This document shows positions 59,969 to 64,000 of a DNA stretch of 64,000 nt, one piece after another. Under the pieces are notes generated by a model. That model searched no databases, was not told the DNA's origin, and saw nothing but the letters and a program-made list of their open reading frames with translations. Source of the DNA: Thermovibrio ammonificans HB-1 (GTDB lineage: Bacteria > Aquificota > Aquificia > Desulfurobacteriales > Desulfurobacteriaceae); NCBI RefSeq assembly GCF_000185805.1, contig NC_014926.1, positions 452,418-516,417 on the forward strand, given 5' to 3'. Position numbers and translations under genes: made by a program. The stretch's first letter is position 1. Each line of letters begins with the position of its first letter.

Positions 59969-61247
59969 AGTTCTCCTCTCTCTTTCTGCCCACCTTTGTG
60001 AGTGTAAACTTCACCGTTGAGCCGGTTGGGACTTCCCCGTTCAGTATCGTCTGGATGTAGTTTCCCGTTAGGGCAACGCTGCCGTAGGGGCTCTGTTTTA
60101 TCACGAGCCCTTCCAGCTCTTTCCCGAGGAACCGTTTCCTGAACTCTACGCTCTTTTCGGTGCCTACCTCCCTGAGCAGCTCGCCCCTCCTCCTCTTCTC
60201 CTGGGGCGTAACCGAATTTCTGAGCCTTGCCGCCACCGTTCCCCTACGCCTTGAGTAGGGGAAAACGTGGAGGTAGCCCAGGGGCAGCGATTTTATGAAC
60301 TCTAAGGTCTCGTTGAACTCCTCCTCGCTTTCGCCGGGAAAGCCCACCATAACGTCGGTTCCTACGCAGCACTCGGGCCTTCGCTTTACGAGCTCTTCGA
60401 TTACTCTTTCGTAGTCCGAGGGGGTATAGCGCCTTCCCATCCGCTCAAGGACGCTTTTGCTGCCGCTCTGAAGGGGAACGTGGTAGTGGGGGGCCACCTT
60501 CTCCGAGCCAGTTATCACCTCTATCAGGTGGGGAGTGAACTCTACCGGCTCTACGGAGCTCAACCTGAGCCTGTAGAGGCCGGGGATTTTAACGGCCTCT
60601 TCAACGAGCCTTGCAAGGCTCCACCCTTCAAACTCTCTGCCGTATGCCCCAAGGTGCGTTCCTGTTAGAACTATCTCCTTGTATCCGGCCTCTACCAGCC
60701 GTTTTATCTGGGAGAGGGCCTCCTGGGGCGGTAGGCTTACCATCGGGCCCCGGGCCTTCGGGATTATGCAGTAAGTACAGAAGAGCTGGCACCCCTGCTG
60801 TACCTTTACGAAGGCCCGTGTTCGGCCCTCGAAGCTCTCTATTGTGAGGCGCTGAAATGTTCCGTCTCTCCACACTCCCTTTACAACGGTGCGGGGAAGC
60901 TCTCCCCTGAGCCTGGCCTCAACCAGCTCAACAAGGTTCTGCTTTTCTACGTTGCCGGTTATAAGGTCGGCCTCTTTCACTTTTTCCACGTCTTCGGGGT
61001 ACACTTCGCTGTAGCACCCGGTTACAACCACCAGTGCTTTTGGGTTCCTCTGTTTCGCCCGCCTTATCGCCTTCCTGGACTTTGCGTCTGCAGTGTGGGT
61101 TACGGTGCAGGTGTTTATAACGTAAACGTCTGCCTCCTCTTCAAAGGGCACTACCCTGTATCCGGCCCCTTTGAACTGCTCCTCTAAGTAGGCCGTTTCG
61201 TGGAAGTTCATCTTACAGCCCAAGGTGTAAAAGGCCACTCTCTTCAA
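59922..61247 (-). CDS. mtaB: tRNA t6A37 C2-methylthiotransferase MtaB
   Basis: A 441-residue radical SAM enzyme. N-terminal UPF0004 cysteines in FYTLGCKMNFHE, INTCTVTHTAD and VVTGCYSEVYP bind the auxiliary cluster; radical SAM cysteines in VQQGCQLFCTYCIIPKARG (about 150-165). A TRAM-like C-terminus has ELEGLVIKQSPYGSVALTGN. It forms ms2t6A on tRNA-Lys; TsaB in the window belongs to the t6A step before it. Confidence 0.93.
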   Translation of the reverse strand: MKRVAFYTLGCKMNFHETAYLEEQFKGAGYRVVPFEEEADVYVINTCTVTHTADAKSRKAIRRAKQRNPKALVVVTGCYSEVYPEDVEKVKEADLITGNVEKQNLVELVEARLRGELPRTVVKGVWRDGTFQRLTIESFEGRTRAFVKVQQGCQLFCTYCIIPKARGPMVSLPPQEALSQIKRLVEAGYKEIVLTGTHLGAYGREFEGWSLARLVEEAVKIPGLYRLRLSSVEPVEFTPHLIEVITGSEKVAPHYHVPLQSGSKSVLERMGRRYTPSDYERVIEELVKRRPECCVGTDVMVGFPGESEEEFNETLEFIKSLPLGYLHVFPYSRRRGTVAARLRNSVTPQEKRRRGELLREVGTEKSVEFRKRFLGKELEGLVIKQSPYGSVALTGNYIQTILNGEVPTGSTVKFTLTKVGRKREENYGEVSDRALLRNAGS

Positions 61248-61328
61248 GTGTTCTCTCCGGCTAAACGGTTATCGTTCTCAGTTAAGGGTAGGCCCCGGGG
61301 AGCGGGAAGGCAAGGAGGGCTGCAGGGG

Positions 61329-61433
61329 TTACCTGCAGCGGTGGCACGGACAGTTGCAGCACCTGTGGAGGCAGCAGGAAGGTGCCGTGAATCCCAGGAG
61401 AGCGGCTATGAGGGCTGCGGTTAGCCGTTTCAT
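61329..61433 (-). CDS. 34-residue Cys-rich secreted or lipidated peptide
   Basis: ATG 61433 with TAAGGAGGGG ending 2 nt before it. The product begins MKRLTAALIAALLGFTAPS (signal peptide) and then has seven Cys in the last 15 residues, CCLHRCCNCPCHRCR. If the first Cys is lipidated this is a lipopeptide; otherwise a tiny secreted metal binder. A TATAAT (61467-61462) lies 28 bp upstream. An 8-bp stem (GCTGCAGG/CCTGCAGC) spans the TAA stop. No family recognised. Confidence 0.65.
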   Translation of the reverse strand: MKRLTAALIAALLGFTAPSCCLHRCCNCPCHRCR

Positions 61434-61461
61434 CGCCCCTCCTTAGATGGTTGACGAACTA

Positions 61462-61467
61462 ATTATA
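61462..61467 (-). promoter_or_regulatory. -10 box for the Cys-rich peptide gene
   Basis: Perfect TATAAT on the minus strand; GTAACA 18 bp upstream is the best -35 candidate (four of six matches). It falls between arsA and the peptide start, so the peptide may be expressed on its own. Confidence 0.5.
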
Positions 61468-61487
61468 TTCTTTTGGGCTCTGTTTTG

Positions 61488-62360
61488 TTACAGGAGGGAC
61501 TCAAACTGCTCTATCAGAGGTTCAAGGGCTTTGGTCCCTATCGGTTCCCTGTCTAAGGGTGGGAAGCAGGCCGCAGGTTTGCCAAACAGCTCTTTTACCT
61601 CTTCTTTGAACCTGTTGGCGAATACGGCTTTTACCGGAACTCCGGCGCTCTCGAGCTCTTTAACGGTTCTTCGGCCTATTTCAAGGGGGAGCTTCCCCGG
61701 GTTGACCACAACCGCAAACAGGGTTGAGGGGCTTTTAAAGAGCTTCCCCAGGAAGCTGTACTCCTCCCTGCGCCTCTTCAGGGCCTCTACTACCGGGTCT
61801 TCCTCCTCCCTTTTGCCGGCCATCGCTCTGTACTTGAGGGCCTCCTCTCTTAGGGTTATGAGGGAGTTTACCCAGTTAACGAGCTTCCCCGTTGAGGCCG
61901 TAAGCCTCACCGTGTAGCCCGAGGGAGCCGTATCGAACACCAGCCTGTCGAACTGCTCGCTTTCCCGGGAAACTATTTTGTAGATGGCGTCCAGTGCGGC
62001 CAGCTCAAGGGCTCCCGGCGAAAGGTAGGCGAGCTCTATCTGATCCTTTACCTGTTGAATTACCGCAGGGCTCACGAGCTTCTCTGCTTCCCTTTCAACC
62101 CGCTTCAGGTACTCCCTCATCTCCCTCTCGAGGTCAACCTCCAGACAGAAGAGTCCCGGTAGAACTTCCGTAGGCTCCGCCCCTATCTTCCGCTCAAAGA
62201 GGGGAGAGAGGGAGTGGGCAGGGTCGAGGGAGACGAGCAGCGTTTTAAAGCCCTTCCTCGATAGGGCCGCCGCCAGCGCCGCAGAGAGGGTGGACTTCCC
62301 CACGCCCCCCTTACCGGACAGGAAAAATGTCTTGAACTCTTTAAGGTTCACCGCACTCAC
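61488..62360 (-). CDS. ArsA/GET3-family ATPase
   Basis: 290 residues from GTG 62360, chosen because GGGAGG is about 7 nt upstream; a longer frame to 62423 has no site. P-loop FFLSGKGGVGKSTLSAALAA (about 11-30), switch LLVSLDPAHSLSPLFERK (about 40), FDTAPSGYTVRLTASTGK (about 145) and VVVNPGKLPLEIGRRTVKEL. Only one ATPase half, as in GET3 and many bacterial forms. No arsR, arsB or arsenate reductase is near, so a role in membrane protein or envelope targeting is as likely as arsenite export. Confidence 0.85.
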   Translation of the reverse strand: MSAVNLKEFKTFFLSGKGGVGKSTLSAALAAALSRKGFKTLLVSLDPAHSLSPLFERKIGAEPTEVLPGLFCLEVDLEREMREYLKRVEREAEKLVSPAVIQQVKDQIELAYLSPGALELAALDAIYKIVSRESEQFDRLVFDTAPSGYTVRLTASTGKLVNWVNSLITLREEALKYRAMAGKREEEDPVVEALKRRREEYSFLGKLFKSPSTLFAVVVNPGKLPLEIGRRTVKELESAGVPVKAVFANRFKEEVKELFGKPAACFPPLDREPIGTKALEPLIEQFESLL

Positions 62361-62604
62361 CGAGGGCCCTCCCCAGTATCGTCTCCTTTTCGCTTCTCCT
62401 CCAGACCTCAAGCTGTGGGGCAAGGTAGGGCAGAAGCTCTACCGTGTGGTAGAAGAGGGGGTTGGGGATTCCGAGCTCGTGGCTCAGCACTACGCTCAGG
62501 AGATCCAGGTTGAGGTAGTGGGCCCTTTTTTCGAGCTTCTCCGTTGCGCCCTCGGCCACGGCGCCTTTGAAGAACAGCTTAACTCCGTTGAGGAACTTTC
62601 TCAC
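62341..62604 (-). CDS. 87-residue unknown between LpxL-like and ArsA-like genes
   Basis: A small soluble helical protein without recognised family: MRKFLNGVKLFFKGAVAEGA then YLNLDLLSVVLSHELGIPNP and YHTVELLPYLAPQLEVWRRS. It overlaps the upstream acyltransferase by 26 nt and the ArsA-like start by 20 nt, so it is embedded in a translationally linked set. The position suggests partnership with the ATPase. Confidence 0.6.
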   Translation of the reverse strand: MRKFLNGVKLFFKGAVAEGATEKLEKRAHYLNLDLLSVVLSHELGIPNPLFYHTVELLPYLAPQLEVWRRSEKETILGRALGECGEP

Positions 62605-63451
62605 CTTTCCACTCCTTAAACTCGGGGGAGTTTTTCCACCGGCGGTGGAACCAGAACCACTGCTCCGGGTGTTTCCTCACCGCCCTCTCTATGGCTTCGG
62701 TGTAGAGCTGTGTGAGCTCCTCTACCGAGCGGTTTTGGGGGTATATGGGCTCGTAAACTTCTATGCGGTACCTCTCCCCTTCTGCAAAGCAGAAGGCCGG
62801 TATTACCGGTTTTCCGGTTTTCACCGATATGAGGGCGGCCCCTTTGTTGGTGTAGGTTTTCCTGCCGAGAAACGTTGTGAGCACCCCTTCTTTGACTTTC
62901 GGCCGCTGGTCCAGGAGTATCCCTACAAACCGCTTCTTCTTGAGCTCCCTGATAATCTCTATCCCCCTGCCTGTGGGTATCACTTTCACGCCCCACTTCT
63001 GCCTTATGCCGTTTATGAGGCGGTCGACTCTTTTGTTCTTCATGGGCTTTGCCACAACCGAGAGCCTTCCCCCCGAGAGTTTTGAAAAGAGCGCTCCCAT
63101 AAGCTCCCAGTTGCCTATGTGGGCCGTGAGGAGTATTCCCCCTTCCCGGGGCACAACTGAGGGGTCTACCGGGAGGAAGAGCTCTTTTAGCTCCTGGAAG
63201 GTGTAGGTTTTGAGCCGAAGGAAGTCTGCTGCGCAGGCGAGGAAGTTTTTGAAGCTCTCCTTCCCGACCGAGGGGGGAAAGCCTGTGAACTTTAAGTTCT
63301 CCTCGGTTACCCTCTTTACACGGGGAACGTTGTAAAAGAGCTCGCCCAAGCCCCTTGCCGTTTTGAGGGCCAAGCTCCTGGGAAGGGCGTTTACCAACTC
63401 AACCGAGCCTCTCATAAGTAGATATTCCAGAAGGTGCAAGCTCTCCTTCAA
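62579..63451 (-). CDS. LpxL/HtrB-type lysophospholipid/lipid A acyltransferase
   Basis: A 290-residue acyltransferase. The HX4E-type catalytic motif is TAHIGNWELMGALF (about 108-121), followed by RFVGILLDQRPKVKEG (about 172) and PAFCFAEGERYRIEVYEPIY. Ends in EQWFWFHRRWKNSPE, the LpxL/LpxM signature. Adds a secondary acyl chain to Kdo-lipid A. Overlaps lpxK by 53 nt, consistent with a lipid A operon. Confidence 0.9.
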   Translation of the reverse strand: MKESLHLLEYLLMRGSVELVNALPRSLALKTARGLGELFYNVPRVKRVTEENLKFTGFPPSVGKESFKNFLACAADFLRLKTYTFQELKELFLPVDPSVVPREGGILLTAHIGNWELMGALFSKLSGGRLSVVAKPMKNKRVDRLINGIRQKWGVKVIPTGRGIEIIRELKKKRFVGILLDQRPKVKEGVLTTFLGRKTYTNKGAALISVKTGKPVIPAFCFAEGERYRIEVYEPIYPQNRSVEELTQLYTEAIERAVRKHPEQWFWFHRRWKNSPEFKEWKGEKVPQRS

Positions 63452-64000
63452 CTTCCTCCTCTGGCGCCTTCTCTACGTTCTTTATGTTTGCCAGAATAAA
63501 CTCCTTAAGGCCGTAAGCGTCAAGCCTTAAAACCGGGGCCTTTACGCCCTTTAGTTTACCTTTAAGCTTTATGAGGTCCTTTTCGGTTGTTACGGGGTTC
63601 CGGAGCCGTGATAGCTCTTTTAAGTCCTCCTCGGTGTAGGTGTGGTGGTCGTTGAAAACCCTCACGCTCCGTATTTTGTAGCCGAGGCTCTGAACCATCT
63701 TGATGAACTGGGACGGGTTGCCTATGCCGCAGAAGAGGTCCACCTCCCCTTCCGGCGGTTGGGTGGGTTTAAACTCCTCGTTTACCCACCCTTTGAAGCT
63801 CTGTTCCGCCAGGAAAACGGGTTTTTTGAAGCTCCTTAAGTAGAGCTCGATGGATTCGACCCTTTTGGGGTTTACCAAGTTGCTCCTTGTTATGACGAAG
63901 GCGTCGGCCCTGTTAAAGCCTCTGAGGGGCTCTCTCAACAGGCCTAAGGGGAGGCAGTGGCCGTCGCCGAAGGGGTTAAAGGGGTCAACTGCAACTATGT
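63399..64000 (-). CDS. lpxK: tetraacyldisaccharide 4'-kinase LpxK (N-terminus off window)
   Basis: The frame is open to the right edge, so only about the last 200 residues are seen. The visible segment VDPFNPFGDGHCLPLGLLRE and PLRGFNRADAFVITRSNL matches the LpxK region after the conserved DGFQHR motif. Further on, LFCGIGNPSQFIKMVQSLGY and FNDHHTYTEEDLKEL (FPDHHxYT motif) confirm it. It phosphorylates the lipid A disaccharide at 4'. A TTG at 63938 is internal, not the start. Confidence 0.92.
   Translation of the reverse strand, partial: IVAVDPFNPFGDGHCLPLGLLREPLRGFNRADAFVITRSNLVNPKRVESIELYLRSFKKPVFLAEQSFKGWVNEEFKPTQPPEGEVDLFCGIGNPSQFIKMVQSLGYKIRSVRVFNDHHTYTEEDLKELSRLRNPVTTEKDLIKLKGKLKGVKAPVLRLDAYGLKEFILANIKNVEKAPEEEVEGELAPSGISTYERLG

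Noticed and set aside
61322-61340. GCTGCAGG/CCTGCAGC stem as a rho-independent terminator
   Set aside because: No T-run follows on the minus strand; mentioned only as a stem at the peptide stop.
62361-62423. Longer start for the ArsA-like gene
   Set aside because: The extra residues are Arg/Gly-rich without family similarity, and the better ribosome site serves GTG 62360.
63399-63938. Independent 179-residue gene starting at TTG 63938
   Set aside because: The frame continues upstream with LpxK-like sequence to the window edge, so it is the C-terminal part of lpxK.

Overview
The window looks like a chromosomal segment of a thermophilic, Gram-negative bacterium, most likely of the phylum Aquificota (a Desulfurobacterium/Thermovibrio-like organism). 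This is inferred from protein character: Lys/Glu-rich compact proteins, very short intergenic gaps, lipid A genes (lpxK, an LpxL-type acyltransferase), an outer-membrane FadL-type protein, flagellar regulators, type IV pilus genes and five-carbon-route heme genes. I could run no database search, so the phylum call is an inference. Coding density is high. Almost every gene overlaps or nearly touches its neighbour, usually with a strong AGGAGG-type ribosome site.

Left part (1-13515, mostly minus strand): an RqcH-like gene cut by the window edge, a 2-hydroxyacyl-CoA-dehydratase-like protein, hfq, miaA and gltX. Then come a short FlhB-tail protein converging on flgM, which has a sigma-28 type promoter. 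A long minus-strand run follows: HTH protein, pilB, DUF190, aroD, HemX/CcsA-like protein, hemA, hemC, hemD. Middle-left (13647-29214): amidase and aroA, a zinc-ribbon protein with a Gly/Arg/Trp tail, a U32 peptidase-like tRNA hydroxylation protein, and a divergent pair. The pair is a plasmid-type Rep protein and an HslU/ClpX-like AAA+ ATPase, facing each other across a 13-bp inverted repeat. After it come hemB, a roadblock-like protein, an MBL/diiron protein, rpsU, a YqeY protein, a structured RNA candidate, mutS2, argD and a 568-residue unknown.

Middle-right (29202-47170): a thioredoxin-like protein, an APC permease, panE and mobB; a lipoprotein with a secreted papain-like protease carrying PKD domains and a C-terminal anchor; ilvD; rimI/tsaB; a prepilin peptidase; and a Ski2-type helicase. 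A FadL-type protein follows, with its ribosome site inside a predicted hairpin, then an alpha/beta-hydrolase lipoprotein, an orphan OppD ATPase and a GGCT-fold protein.

The most unusual stretch is the AT-rich, otherwise empty interval 47171-47661. It holds a 51-codon hydrophobic mini-protein with a strong ribosome site, preceded by a three-codon mini-ORF and two operator-like palindromes. Downstream lies a short element in which two copies of a CRISPR-repeat-like hairpin motif (CCCTGAAAGGGAT) bracket a spacer-sized segment. That segment is complementary over 22 nt (one G-U pair) to the start of the mini-protein mRNA. This is the layout expected of a CRISPR-derived toxin-antitoxin module (CreTA-like) or an antisense-controlled small toxin.

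Right part (47662-64000): acs, uvrB, a TnpB-only IS605-type insertion with a recognisable omega-RNA/right end, a TPR/DUF507/FtsB-like/unknown operon, DUF6394 and a K+ channel protein, an aminotransferase, mtaB, an unannotated 34-residue Cys-rich secreted peptide, an ArsA/GET3 ATPase, an 87-residue unknown, an LpxL-type acyltransferase and lpxK, cut by the right edge. I saw no rRNA, tRNA or full CRISPR array.
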